64,000 nt of DNA from Volvox africanus (Eukaryota > Chlorophyta > Chlorophyceae > Chlamydomonadales > Volvocaceae), in contig BSDZ01000022.1 in the NCBI GenBank assembly GCA_030268105.1, positions 930,001 to 994,000 of the forward strand, read 5' to 3'. The position numbers were made by a program, and so were the translations under genes. The notes under the pieces are model-generated. The model saw only the letters and a list, made by a program, of their open reading frames with translations, was not told where the DNA came from and did no database searches. This document shows positions 10,857 to 22,110 of this stretch, one piece after another. Within the stretch, counting starts at the first letter, position 1. Each line of letters begins with the position of its first letter.

Positions 10857-12268
10857 CCCCTGCGAAACGCCGACAAAAGCACGTTGTCTCCGTCACACGG
10901 CTTTTGAAAGCCTAATAAATCATGCACTGTGTTAACTGCACTAAAATAAGGTTGCGCGGTGTGCACCTGGACAGTCCCCCGGGCAGCCAGGAATTGCGCC
11001 CATAACAACCCCGTGTAGCGGGAGGCAGGCAAGAAGTCCATACCCTCCCCGATACAAAAACACACAAACGCTGAAAAACGAGAGGCATAAGACTGCCAAG
11101 TCTTGGTACCGATACGCGCCATGATGACTGTGGCGATCTGCTCCAGGCGCGAGGAGTGATCCCGACCAGGAGCCGCCGCTTGCAGATGTTTGACTAGTAA
11201 CCCGGTGACCACCGGGGGGGCAGTCGCCAAACGCGTGTCCAACGCATAGCGAGGCACGGGGGTAGCAGCTCCGCGTGCGCCGCGCATGAGCGCCCAATCT
11301 ACCATTGCACTCGTACTGCCACCACCTGCCACTGAGGGGGGGGTAAGGTAGCGGCTCGACCCGCCCTCGCCGGGAGCGAACAGCTCCGTATTGGAAGGCA
11401 GGAAGACCAGATCCACCGGTAGCTCCATCAGCAGCTGCCACCATGGTTGTGCCGTCCAATAGGGCACCACCAACGTGACGCACGCTTGCTCCTCCCGGAC
11501 CTTCTGCACCACGGCCAACAAGAAGTCCGTGTCCAAGGGCGGGCAGCCGTAAGCATTGGACCCATCCCAGGGCTGCAGCAAGGCGTTGACCCCGGCCGAG
11601 CCAGGGCAATGAAAAAGCGTGTCGAGGTGTGTGGCGAACAGATCCACATCGAACGGACCAAACCAGCGCTTTAGCAAACGAAAATAACGAGGGTGGAGTC
11701 GGTAGTCACCCCGATCAACCCAACGGGAAGCCACATCCGCCTGATTAGCTGCACTATCGACACGCTCGACTTGCAAGATGATGCCGTGCTTCTGAAGAAA
11801 ATCCCACAAGCACTGGAGCTCAGCATGCATAGCGGGCGACCGAGAAGAAAGGCGGCCTATAACGGCCTGCGTACACATGTTATCCTCCCGAATCAAAACG
11901 ACTTGCTGCTGCACGTAAGGCAAAAAGGACTCCAATGCATGACGTACGGCACGCAGCTCCTTCCAATTGATGTGCGCAGGCACCTCAGCACTCGACCAGT
12001 AACCGCGCGCCGTGCGACCATGCAGCACGGCGCCCCACGAGTGACGGGATGCATCCACAGACAGCTCAACAGCCGCGGGGCCTAAGTGAATGGCCGCAGA
12101 ACAGTGTCGGGTAGGCACCGCCGTCCACCAATCAAGATCCCGCATAGAACCCCGAGACAGGCGCACCCTGCCAGACCAGCCCACCGGCTGCTTGAGGTCA
12201 TCATAGAAGTTGCGCAGGAAAAGGGGGGCGGGGTGAGGGCCAGCTTCACACTCTGAGCGAAACCACAC
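10811..12268 (-). pseudogene. DIRS RNase H and recombinase N-terminal domain
   Basis: Continuation of DIRS pol in a frame shifted from RT. From 12268: the RT connection (YDDLKQPVGWSG), RNase H with AVELSVDASRHSWGAV (first acidic residue), NWKELRAV and the acidic site in REDNMCT, then VDSAANQADVASR. A linker follows with FDVDLFATH and VPYWTAQPWW, seen in other DIRS pols. The end, WQSYASRFSAFVCFC onward, looks like the SAM-like N-terminal domain of a tyrosine recombinase. The switch from the RT frame lies in a GGGGGG/AAAA run near 12225, consistent with a slippage indel. A second shift near 10830 separates the recombinase core. Confidence 0.78.
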
Positions 12269-13275
12269 AACTTAGCCAGCTCTCGCTTCTGAACCAGGCG
12301 GCGATTCTTCTTGGCTGTAATGCGCAGTCCAATCGCCAGCCGGCGCAACTTGGCCAACTTCTCCTGGGGCACCTCGAACAAACCATCCGCCGTATTAACG
12401 GTGATACCTAAATGGTAAACGGACTGAGACGGCGTCCACTGGCACTTCGTGGGATGGCAAGATAGGCCCAAGAATTCAATGCTCTCCTTGACCCACTGGG
12501 CTCCAACACGGGCTTGTTGCTCGGAAGCAAAAACAAACAGGAAATCATCAAGGTACGGCAAGACACGCACACCCAACCGGGCGGGCCGACCACACCGCGC
12601 CGGGGAATAAAACTGGTGTGGGGGAAGGGGGGGTTTCAGGTGAGGACGCCCACCACCAACCGAGGCCAGGGGATCACGCCAGAAACGCACGACGTTGCGC
12701 ATGATCTTGGAAAACCAATAAGGGCTGTTGAGCCAGCCCATTGGTAGTGCGTTCACCTGGTACAACACACCGCAGAAACGAAACACAAAGAAACGACGGT
12801 CGGCCTCACGAATGGGAATGTGGTAGAAGGCATCCGCCAGATCCACCTTAACCATCCATGAGCCTTGAATACCCATCCGTCGCAGCGTTCGGAGGGACTC
12901 ATAACGACACTTGTATGCCTTCTGCGCAATATTCATGCGCTTCAGGTTGACAACCAACCGCCACGACCCACTACCCGGTTTGGGCACACAGAACGCGTTC
13001 ACCACATGCTTGACTGCCTGAGGGGCCTCCACCCGGGATATAGCGCCAAGCGCGATCAACCGGGGCTCCTCTTGTTCTAACCACCAACGGCGCTGCTCAA
13101 TGGTGACCGGGAAACTGGGTAGATCGAACGCAGGTGGCGGACGGTCCCCCAAGAACTCCACCGGGACACCATGCTTCAACACATGTAACGTGCGTGTATC
13201 CGCGCCAATAGCTTTCCACGCAGCCAACCTAGCAGTGACCCGCGCATGCAGGGGTGTAGCGGAATGCAAGGGCAT
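12082..13275 (-). pseudogene. DIRS reverse transcriptase
   Basis: Copies element RNA into DNA. ATG at 13275-13273 lies one codon after the gag TAG and in the same frame. Blocks in order: VVNAFCVPKPGSGSWRLVVNLK, VDLADAFYHIPI (catalytic aspartate), LPMGWLNSPYWFSK, LPYLDDFLF (catalytic YLDD, near 12560) and YHLGITVN thumb-like segment, about 397 codons. About 40 codons at its end, after SVKLALTPPP, are out-of-frame readthrough; the true continuation is in the frame at 10811-12268. The catalytic residues are intact, so inactivation here is only the frameshift. Confidence 0.8.
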
Positions 13276-13278
13276 GAT

Positions 13279-14223
13279 CTAATGGCCCTGCCCCCACCCC
13301 GTCTGGGTCAAGGCACCAGAAGCCGCGACGGTGCACGCAGGCTGAACAACACGACCACCGACGCCACGTCCACGACCCCGGCGGCCAAGGCCACCATGCC
13401 CACGGAACTGTCCCCTATTGCTGCTCCGATGAACCTCCTGCTCAGCTAAAGACCTAAGGGTCACCTTTGCTCTAGCCTTCGCGTACTCTGCATCAAACTC
13501 CCGAGTAACGTCATCCAGTAACGGACGTTCCGACTGGGCGAAGTAGCGCTGATGGAGTGCGACGAGACCATCGCGGCCCCGACGGCTAAATTCCGCCAGG
13601 CAATTGATTCGGGCCGAAATGATGTTATACATCCAGGCAACGTCATAAAGCAGGGTGTCACAAGCGCATGATAGCGCAACCAACCAATCCTGTCGAAGGT
13701 TACAGTGGCCTATAAAGCGCCGAATAATGGATAATCCGGAACGAACTAACTCGACCACGCTAAGTAGAGTGAGCAGAATGCTCATCTCGTAGACGAGCGA
13801 TCCGGCGCGATCCGGATGACCCCTCTGCGCCTGCTCCAAGTGCTGCCATTCCAGGATCCCACGGTAGTTGTGTAATACCAGGTTGTCAGCAGACATGGTT
13901 CCCGGTAAATTGTGAAGGAGAAAGTCGGGAAACGGGTACCGGGCGCCGCTAGGCGACCGTTGCACTTGCGGCGATGCGTAATCCTCTAGCAATGCGCGCA
14001 GGTCAAACTCAGGGCCAGACGTCGCACCTTGACTGTTGAGTCGGGCATTGACACTGGCTAAGTCCTGCTGCATTTGTGACAGCATGCCGATGATGTCTGG
14101 TCCCCCTGGCGCGCCTTGAGCCGATATCTGCCTGGGCATCGAGCCCAGATGCACTGCTCCGAGAGGCGTGTTACCGCTGCTCATTAGTCCAGAATGCTGA
14201 GAGAAGTATTGTTCGGGCGTCAT
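13279..14223 (-). CDS. DIRS gag-like protein
   Basis: Putative nucleic-acid-binding structural protein of about 314 residues. I chose ATG at 14223-14221 (MTPEQYFSQHSG) over near-cognate codons upstream. The middle is alpha-helical in composition and the C-terminus is rich in RG/GRG (GQFRGHGGLGRRGRGRG), as in RNA-binding gag tails; no zinc knuckle is visible. The stop TAG at 13281-13279 is followed by ATC and then the pol ATG in the same frame, so pol could come from readthrough or re-initiation. No internal stop is seen. The family call rests on its place upstream of DIRS RT. Confidence 0.72.
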   Translation of the reverse strand: MTPEQYFSQHSGLMSSGNTPLGAVHLGSMPRQISAQGAPGGPDIIGMLSQMQQDLASVNARLNSQGATSGPEFDLRALLEDYASPQVQRSPSGARYPFPDFLLHNLPGTMSADNLVLHNYRGILEWQHLEQAQRGHPDRAGSLVYEMSILLTLLSVVELVRSGLSIIRRFIGHCNLRQDWLVALSCACDTLLYDVAWMYNIISARINCLAEFSRRGRDGLVALHQRYFAQSERPLLDDVTREFDAEYAKARAKVTLRSLAEQEVHRSSNRGQFRGHGGLGRRGRGRGVGGRVVQPACTVAASGALTQTGWGQGH

Positions 14224-14418
14224 GGCAGTTACTTCACAAGCATAACCGCCGACCACCGAAGATGAGCAGACTGGATGCCAAATTTGCCACCGATGATGGC
14301 AACCAAATATTATGTCCCGCAGCGGGTACTGAACTCAAAGAGTCTTGCTGAAGAGCCGAAGGCACAGCGGTTACTAACAGAAAGCGCGCCTAAGGCGCGG
14401 GACCTGTTTAGTTGTTCA

Positions 14419-14553
14419 GCGCGAGCTGAACAACAAAAACAAGATAAGTAATAAAGCTAGCGAGTGCTGTTTATAGCGAACCTGAGGACACGGATCACCC
14501 TCCTCGAGTCGTACCACTCATCGGACGTAAGGTCCTGTACCGCAGCTAACCCG
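14419..14553 (-). repeat. DIRS split direct repeat A1 (135 bp)
   Basis: Outer A repeat at the gag end. An imperfect palindrome (gttgttcagc...gctgaacaac) spans its outer edge at 14411-14434. Confidence 0.85.
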
Positions 14554-14908
14554 TGGTGCGAGGACGGCCGCCTAGAGACCGAAGTCGGCTTGACACTAAT
14601 TTGGATCAAGTACTCGTGTACTTAACATAATCTAATTCGTATACATACGTTTTACTCATTTATATTCGGCCTGAGCTATTCCAGCACAGCATTCCCAGCC
14701 GGATGATGAACATTGCCCGTGGGGTCTGACGGCCATCTACCGCTTTGTAAACGAAGACTATTGTAAGTTGAATCTTTCCTTATTCTTGAGTCTTCCGCTG
14801 TCACTTTGTCCGCATTGGATCGCCTTGCTGTTCGTAAGCTTGGTGAGCACTTAGTTAACATCCAGATGTGCAGATTCAGTGCATGATTGAAGAAGGAAGG
14901 ATACAACA
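14554..14908 (+). repeat. E7 5' LTR, part 2
   Basis: Resumes the Gy-B LTR after the DIRS element and ends GATACAACA. Parts 1 and 2 add to 813 bp, one short of a complete family LTR. Confidence 0.86.
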
Positions 14909-14912
14909 AATT

Positions 14913-14931
14913 TGGTATCGAGACAGGTTCG
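14913..14931 (+). other. E7 primer-binding site
   Basis: TGGTATCGAGACAGGTTCG four bases after the LTR end, matching the motif after the E5 LTR exactly. Confidence 0.75.
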
Positions 14932-15397
14932 TTGCCTGACTGCCTAATGATGCTCGATCGGAAGTAAGTTCTTTCTAGGACGACTGTCGACGATGGGCGA
15001 CGTAGCCCACTAGACATTATCGCCGAAGAACTTGTCCACGCTATATTAGATACTGTTGCTTGCAAATTGTGATTGCTTTTATACCTTTGTGGTTTACTGC
15101 AATTGTGGTGTGAGCCTTCACTCTGAGTTGCAGGTGAAACTAGTGGTCCGGCACCGCTTGCGATAGCTCCTGGTTACAACTTGCGTTCTAATCAGCTGGA
15201 GGCTCTGATCGCGCGGACTACAGGGACCAACTGAGTACGTATCTGCCATATCTACTCGAAGTCTGCAAGAGTATTATAGGTTTGCTGACCGAATTGCTGG
15301 TGCTCTTGTGCTAGATTCATGTGAATCGCTTGCACACTTGCTTTAATTATGAGCATCGTTTATTGTCACGCAATTTGAATATATTGGTCAGTATTCC

Positions 15398-16550
15398 ATG
15401 ATGGCGGGACGTGACAACCCGTCGTTTGTAGGCTTGGCATGTCAACCTGAGCTGGGTACCGTTCTTAGAATGTTTGATAGGGATCCTGAGACTATTGACA
15501 CAATTACTGCTCAAGATCCTCTTGTGTTTCAGGCCCCTATCCATCTTACTACGCCACACTTGGCAGCCCTGACGGTTACAGATGGAATTGCCGATCAATG
15601 GGGTTTGCTATTGCCTCAAATGCAAGACCATGCCGACGGTAATGAGGTGAAGTGGTTTACTATCCCGGCACCGAAATTGTTTATCTTGCATGATATGAAT
15701 GTTGGACGTGACATTGTGAATGCAACTCGTTTCTAACTACGTGATATTTGGATGTACCTGCAGTTGGTCCGTGGCGGTGAACAACAGGTGAGGTGTCTCT
15801 TTGTTGGGAATACCCTCGAGGGTATAGCAAGGACATGGTATGATCAAGGAATCACTGCATGGGAAAACTTCACGTTTGATGAGTTGACTGTCACCCTGCT
15901 TGCGCGCTTTACCCCAGAAGCTCAGTCACGTGATATTGAGACACACTGTATGTTAGCCTTTGGCTCATTTTTCATGTTTCCGAATGAAACTGTAACTGCC
16001 TACTAATCACATTTTGAGGCTCTTGTGATGCCAATTGTCCTAAGAGCTGAGATGCGTATTCCAGCTAGACAGAATGCTTTGAGATCTGTGCCTCATGTGA
16101 CTGCCATGCAAGCGCAGGACTCATGACTGACAAAAGGGGAGTGCATGCAATCCAAGGTTGTGCGTTGGAAGGAGATCACTCTCTGTTGGAGATGTGCGGT
16201 GGGTCATCTCATGAGGGATTGCCATTGTTGCCGCCTTTGGCCCCACGGTCAAAGTAGGGGGATGCCTGGATTGATGCGGAGTTGACTCCATCCGGGACAG
16301 CTGAACAAATGCATGGTCGGTGGTCATTCGTATGTCCAACTGTGAAGCATCGTTGCTTTTAGTCCTTGAGAACGTATCGTTTGTTCATCCCCTCATCTCA
16401 AAGTGAGCCGTTCAAAGAGCTGGTCAGGTACAGGAGATGTAGACATCAATGTCCGGACACTCCTGCATGTTTGTTGCTACCATTTCACAGCCAGCGTAGG
16501 GCTACCGCTTTGTTAAACAGTATGCAACGTGTCCTCTGATTCAAGTCAGA
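15398..16550 (+). pseudogene. E7 gag
   Basis: Capsid protein of Gy-B. ATG at 15398 (MMAGRDNPSFVGLACQP). The FVGNTLEGIARTWYDQ block lies near 15800 and a zinc knuckle at about 16194-16232 (CWRC, then AVGH, then LMRDC), spaced CX2CX3HX4C. A TAA at 15734 replaces a tyrosine codon found in E5 (FYLRDIW). A second TAA at 16004-16006 interrupts the TAYQSHFEAL-type block, and further shifts follow. The second TAA and most later lesions are identical in E5, so they arose before the two copies separated. The leader 14932-15397 has no coding. Confidence 0.82.
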
Positions 16551-16557
16551 CACTATA

Positions 16558-17073
16558 TTGATTGATGATGTGAACGTGGCGGGATCCGCAGTTCTGTTGC
16601 CAGAATTGTCCTATGCCTTTGATGTCTGGTATGAAGCCCCTGTAGCGGTTCTTGTTAATTTTGAGCCCGCCCTGGAATCACTTTTGTTATCTGTGGAGTC
16701 GACTCTGACAGATTATTGTGTTTCCGTTATTGAAGTTGGCCTCGCTGGTCGAATGATGAAGGCACTTGAGGATACTAGTGCCAGTGACGACTTCATCTCA
16801 GCAAAGGAGGTGAATGTGTTGGGGTCGACCCCACAGTCGTCTGATTGTGACAGGTTACCCTCGTTGATGAGGGTAAGCATCCCATCGTGGGCAGGATCAC
16901 CCTTAGTCGTCGAAGGACCCTCTGTGTTGTTAGGGCCCAATGAGTGCAACAAGGTCTCTCGGAGACAGCACTACATGGACATTGGGTGCCGCGACATAAC
17001 GACAGTACCGCGCGCGCATCGATATGGAGTCCAGCACAATTGGCCATTGTGCAAAAGGGAACCTATCACCTAA
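16558..17073 (+). pseudogene. E7 protease
   Basis: Retropepsin-type aspartic protease that would cleave the polyprotein. Domain entry at LSYAFDVWYEAP, active site at about 16767-16790. The active-site box reads ALEDTSASDDFISAKEVN, where the intact relative in E4 has ALVDTGASDDF; the glycine next to the catalytic pair is serine. After TPQSSDC the frame shifts by a lost base, so the flap region is out of frame. The 171-codon frame here is the same, residue for residue, as that at 30442-30957 in E5, disabling changes included. Confidence 0.83.
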
Positions 17074-18579
17074 GGTACCTTGTCTGTCGTACCAAGATGT
17101 CACACCCGAGGAGGGCGGAACTGTTGCAGAGCCTGAGGTTAATTTCGCTTTGGCGGCGATTGTCAGCGGAAATCAAGAACCCAAGCTAATTGGGTGCAAA
17201 GAAACCGATCGGATGATACGGAAAGGCGCCCATGTGTTGCTTGTGAGGCCACGGGTGCAATCGAATGCTACCACCGTGCAGTCTACCGTGAAGGATCTTG
17301 AGGTCGAAGCCCTGCTGCATAAATATGCTGATGTCTTTGGTGACATCCCAGGGCTCCCACCTATGTTACCTGCCGACTATATGATCCCCTTTGTGCTCGA
17401 GCACAACCCATTTCACAACCTATGTACAGGTTAAGCTGCCAAAGTTGGGCGGATGAAGCAGCAGGTGGGGGATCCGCTCGCAAAGGGTATGATTCGGCCC
17501 AGCACTTCGCCATATTCTGCACCAATATTGTTTGTCGGTAAGAAGGATGGGACGTTGCGTATGTGCATTGATTATCAGGGCTTGAATGCGACCACGATTA
17601 AAAATCGCTACTCTTTGCCGCGTGTCGATGACCTGTTCGAAAAGCTGAAAGGCTCAGCTTATTTTTCCTTGATTGACCTTCAAGGGTATAACACAAGGGT
17701 ATAATACAAGGGTATAATCAGATACGCATTGCTGCCTCTGATATTCCGAAAACCGCTTTCCGGACCCCCTTTGGTCACTTCGAGTACACGGTCTTGTGGT
17801 TTGGACTTACTAATGCGCCCGCCACATTTCAAGCAGTGATGGATCGCATGTTCAGACTGTATATCGACAGGTTCGTCGTTTGTTATTTGGATGATATTTT
17901 AATATATTCCAAGACGCGCGAGGAGCACCTGAAGCATCTCGAGCTCATGCTTGAGGTGATGAAGCGGGAGCAATTGTTTGCTAAACGCGCCAAGTGTTTT
18001 TGGGCGCAGCCTCAGGTGGAGTATTTGGGCCACATCGTGTCGGCCACTGGAATAAGGATGGACCCACGGAAGGTAGCTGTGGTTCGTGAGTGGCCCGCGC
18101 CTCAGAACCTCACCAAACTACGCCAGTTCTTAGGGTTGACCAACTACTTCCGTAAGTTTATCAAAAATTACTCCATTATTGCAGCCCCGCTTACGAACTT
18201 GACGAAGAAAGGAGGTTTTGCTTCCCTCGAAGCCTGGACACCTGTGTGTCAGCGGGCATTCGAAGAGCTCAAGCGAATCGTCGCCGACGACGTTACCCTC
18301 TCTTTCCCTGATTACTCGTTGTCATTCCGTGTTGAAGTTGTATCGGATGCTTCTTTGCTTGGAAGCGGCGCTGTATTGTTGCAGGAAGGACGACGGATCG
18401 CCTTCACGAGTAAGAAGTTCTCGGGTGCGGAGACCCGATATACAACTGGAGAGCAGGAGCTGTTTGCAGCTCTGCATGCTTTGAAGGAGTGGCGCTGTTA
18501 CCTCAAAGGCCGCCCTTTTACGCTGAAGACCAATCACAAACCACTGACATTCTTGCAGAGTGTCCCCACGCTTAACTGA
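17024..18579 (+). pseudogene. E7 reverse transcriptase and RNase H
   Basis: Linker at 17024-17434 (SYQDVTPEEGG, KYADVFGDIPGLPPM) ends in the shared frameshift after PFVLEHNPFHN. RT from about 17453: [17 protein letters not shown], then the SLIDLQ block, where CAAGGGTATAA is present three times (about 17685-17715) and breaks the frame. The frame resumes by 17794 with LTNAPATFQ and YLDD (about 17886). RNase H follows (SGAVLLQEG, TNHKPLTF, with the usual TDHKP aspartate changed to asparagine) and stops at a TGA at 18577-18579 where relatives read CGA. Confidence 0.83.
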
Positions 18580-18594
18580 TGACAAGCCCGGTGG

Positions 18595-20222
18595 ATGGAA
18601 TATCTATCTCGTTTCGACTGTACGTGGGAGTATATCGCCGGCAGAATTAATATTGCTGACCCCCTCAGTCGACATCCATCATTACATGCTGCGATTCTGG
18701 CAGCACCGGTTACTCGTTCACACAATCAGGAGGTGCCGATAGCAGCCGATCTCGCGCAACGACTTAAGATGGCATATCAGGCCGATCCATGGTTTGCTTC
18801 ACTGAGTAATGTGGAATATTTACACAAACGCAACAATTTGTGGCTACGAAAGGATGGCTCGACCACACAAATCGTCCTACCAAACGACGACGCTTTGCGC
18901 TACAATATTCTTGCACGGTTCCACGAGGACCCATTAGCAGGACATCCTGGAAGTACGCGTTTGGCAGAGCTTGTACGACGCTCATTCTGGTGGCCGCGCG
19001 TGGTGAAGGATGCGGAAAACTTCGTGCAAAGGTGCAGTCTCTGTCAGCGCTATAAAGCACTATCCGGTAAGGGCCAGGGTTTATTACAACCTTTACCTAT
19101 ACCAGATGCCCCTTGGGAAAGTGTTTCAATGGACTTCATAGTCGCGCTGCCCAAAACTGAGGGGGGATACGACTCGGTGTTCGTTATGGTCGATCGCTTA
19201 ACCAAGATGGTTCACTTAGCCCCCTGCACCTCGTCTTGCACCGCTGAGCAAACAGCACGATTATTTTTCAATAACGTGGTCCGATTACACAGTGTTCCTA
19301 AAAATGTGATATCCGATCATGGCGGTCAATTCACGTCTAAGTTTTGGGAAGCGCTATGTGAACTCGTCGGTATGCACGTTCATTTGAGCACAGCATATCA
19401 TCCACAATCCGATGGGCAAACTGAACGCACAAATCGCATGCTGGGCAACATGTTGAGGAATTTCGCGGGACGCACACCCTCTGTTTGGGATACATTTCTG
19501 ACTTCGGCAGAATTCGCGCTTAACAACGCTGTTAACCGCTCAACAGGTCAAAGCCCCTTCTTTTTTAATTACGGATTCCATCCTGCGCTACCCGTGTGGC
19601 GAGAGTTGGAGATAAATATTCCGGCGGCTAAAACCTTTGCCAAGTCGTTCCTATCCCGCATGACAGACGCGAAGGCATGCTTAGACGCGGCACAACAACG
19701 GACGACGGACTATTATAATAAATCCAAACGAGACATAACATTTTCGGTGGGATAAATGGTATTATTGAGCACTAAGAACTTGCGTTCGCTTGCCGACGGT
19801 TCCCGTAAATTGTTACCTCGCTGGATTGACCATATCCCGTTATTCGCATGGTAGGGAATGTAGCTGTGGAGCTATCCCTACCCTCTGACATGAATATCCA
19901 TCCTACATTTCATATTTCTCTCATCCGCCCTTATCGCGGCACAGAGCCTGTTACAAACGACACCGATGCCCCTGCAGTAATGGACCCCGGTCCCGAGACC
20001 TGGATCGCAGGCAAGCAAAAAGTGTATGATGTGGAGCGAATGTTGGATTATCGTGTTCATCGTATAGGTCGACAACAACGAACGCAGAAGGTGCACGAAT
20101 ATCTGGTCAAGTGGACTGGCTATTCTAGCGAGCACAACTCTTGGGAGCCGACACATAATTTCTCGCCAGAGATGAAGCCCCTATTGGAGGAAGCTCGTCT
20201 TCGTGCCACGCAGACCCAATGA
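18595..20222 (+). pseudogene. E7 integrase and chromodomain
   Basis: RNase H end, integrase zinc domain (FHEDPLAGH, CSLC), core with SMDF, SDHGGQF and QTERTNR (all three acidic residues present), then a TAA at 19753-19755 where the relatives have CAA in VGQMV. A lost G at about 19827 shifts the frame in the WIGPYPV block. The last frame, 19848-20222, has the post-GPY region and an intact chromodomain (YDVERMLDYR, YLVKWTGY, SWEPTHNFS). Of the Gy-B integrases here it is the least damaged in its catalytic core. Confidence 0.85.
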
Positions 20223-20266
20223 TCTCTGCAGTCGATGCTGTACGATGCAGCGAGGACGCTGCATAC

Positions 20267-20281
20267 GGGAGGGGGGATAAT
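20267..20281 (+). other. E7 polypurine tract
   Basis: GGGAGGGGGGATAAT directly before the LTR start at 20282. Confidence 0.75.
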
Positions 20282-20957
20282 TGTTGTACGCGGGGTTGAT
20301 CCCCACTTGTACCGAAGTAGATCACAATCCATTCGAGCATTACGAAGCATGATATAATCATATTAGCATGATATACTCGAGTATATCTAGCTAATCAGGC
20401 GTGTCGCATTATCATCTACAATATCACGCTGTCGGTCAACATGTTTGACTCGACACTGATAATTAATGTGCGATCTATCCATTGGCATATTATATCACGT
20501 AATAATACTTTGAATATTATTACCTTATTTACGTCATAAACCATACGTGTATGCGAGAAGGAGACGATCGCGATGGTTGGGTCGGCAACCGAATATCGAT
20601 ATTCAGACCTTTGCATATTGCATGCGTTGCATCCAATAATATCACGGATTACGCGGTATTTAGAACAGTGCTACGCAGGTACTCACACTTGAGTTCGGAA
20701 TCCAGTGAGACCTGTACTGCACATCGGTATTGCGACGTGATAGGTGCGAGGACGGCCACCTAGAGACCGAAGTCGGCTCGCGCTGCTTTGGACTAAGTAC
20801 TTGTGTACTTAATTCTATCTAATTGGCATACATACGATATACTCATATATATTCGGCCTGAGCTATTCTAGCATATCATCTGCAGCCGAGTGATGAACAT
20901 TGCCCGCGGGGTCTAATGGCCATCTACCGATTTGTAAACGAAGACTATTGTAAGTTG
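20282..20957 (+). repeat. Gy-B LTR, first 676 bases, interrupted
   Basis: Starts TGTTGTACGCGGGG at the E7 polypurine tract and ends at AGTTG (20953-20957), where a second LTR begins. Its sequence differs at many sites from the E7 5' LTR, so the two are not a simple LTR pair. Confidence 0.82.
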
Positions 20958-21771
20958 TGTTGTACGCGGGTTAATCACTGTTTACATTTATGAAGGCTGC
21001 AATGCATTCAGATATCATGAAGCATAATACAATCATATTAGCATGATATACTCGAGTATATCTAGCTAATCAGGCATGTCGCATCATCATTCACGACATC
21101 GCGCTGTCGGTCAACATGTTTGACTCGAGGCTGATAATTAATGCGCAATCTATCCATTGGCATATTATATCACGTAATAATACTTTGAATAGTATTACCT
21201 CATCTGTGTCATAAACCATACGCGTATGCAAGAATGTGAGGATCGTGATGGTTGGGTCGGCAACCGAATATCAATATTCAGACCTTTGCATATTGCATGC
21301 GTTGCATCCGATAATATCACGGATTACGCGATATTTAGAATAGTGCTATGAAGGTACTCACACTTGAGATCGTAATCCAGTGAGACCTGTACTGCGCATC
21401 GGTATCACGACGTGATAGGTGCGAGGACGGCCGCCCGGAGACCGAAGTCGGCGCGATGCTAACTTTGGACCAAGTATTCAAGTACTTAACTCTATCCGAT
21501 AAGCATACATACGATATAATCATTTATATTCGGCCTGAGCTATTCTAGCATTCCATCTGCAGCCGAGTGATGAATATTGCCCACGGGGTCTGACGGCAGA
21601 CTGTAATTCTGTAACTGAAGAACATTGTAAGTTGAATCTTTCCTTGCTATTGAGTCTTCCGCTGTCTACTATTCGCATTGGCTTGCCTTGTTGTTCGTAA
21701 GCTTGGTACGCACGCAGCTAACACCTAGACGTGCAGAGCTAATACATGATTGAAGAAGGAAGGATACAACA
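20958..21771 (+). repeat. E8 5' LTR (Gy-B, 814 bp)
   Basis: Complete LTR (TGTTGTACGCGGG...GATACAACA) inserted after AGTTG in the preceding LTR. It belongs to the same subfamily as the E2 3' LTR. Confidence 0.85.
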
Positions 21772-22110
21772 AATTTGGTAGCGAGACGGTTCGACTCACG
21801 GCTGTCTCATCGTCACTAGCGAAGAGTTGGTTCTCGCACGAGTGAGTGGCGGCGAAGAGTATCACGAGATAACCTCACCGGAAAGCTGATACGGTACTAT
21901 CCTCTACCTGAACTCCTGATACAATATCGGTCTGTTAAATAACAACCATACTTTTGTTACCCGCAAGGTCTTAAGTCCGCAGAAGAAATTCTGTTGCCAT
22001 CACACTTGAAGTCGCCTCCTCGATAGAGTTGGGTATCGGACAGGATCAGTTGCTGAAGAGATATCAATTTGAAGGTGACAACATACTGGTGGGTTACGCA
22101 GCTAACCTGC
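21772..22110 (+). other. E8 leader fragment ending at a DIRS-like junction
   Basis: Begins with a variant primer-binding site (TGGTAGCGAGACGGTTCG, 21776-21793) and leader sequence weakly like that of E7. No coding frame is recognised. It ends cgcagctaacctgc, close to the DIRS outer end (cgcagctaacccg at 14541-14553), and joins LTR sequence at the same LTR coordinate as the DIRS insertion. Confidence 0.5.

Larger units (their letters stand above)
9909..14553 (-). mobile_element. DIRS-type (Kangaroo-like) retrotransposon
   Basis: A 4,645-bp element on the minus strand in the E7 5' LTR. It encodes gag, RT-RNase H and a tyrosine recombinase rather than an integrase, and has split direct repeats instead of LTRs. 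In its own orientation the order is A1 (14553-14419), open frames, B1 (10242-10217), A2 (10193-10059), B2 (9934-9909). That architecture is known for the PAT-like branch of DIRS elements, which includes Kangaroo of Volvox carteri. No clear target duplication is seen, as expected for recombinase-driven integration of a circular intermediate. Frameshifts in pol and recombinase make this copy inactive. Confidence 0.88.

Noticed and set aside
10493..12085. Plus-strand open frames over the DIRS element
   Set aside because: No motif or start context; they overlap the well-supported minus-strand pol and recombinase.
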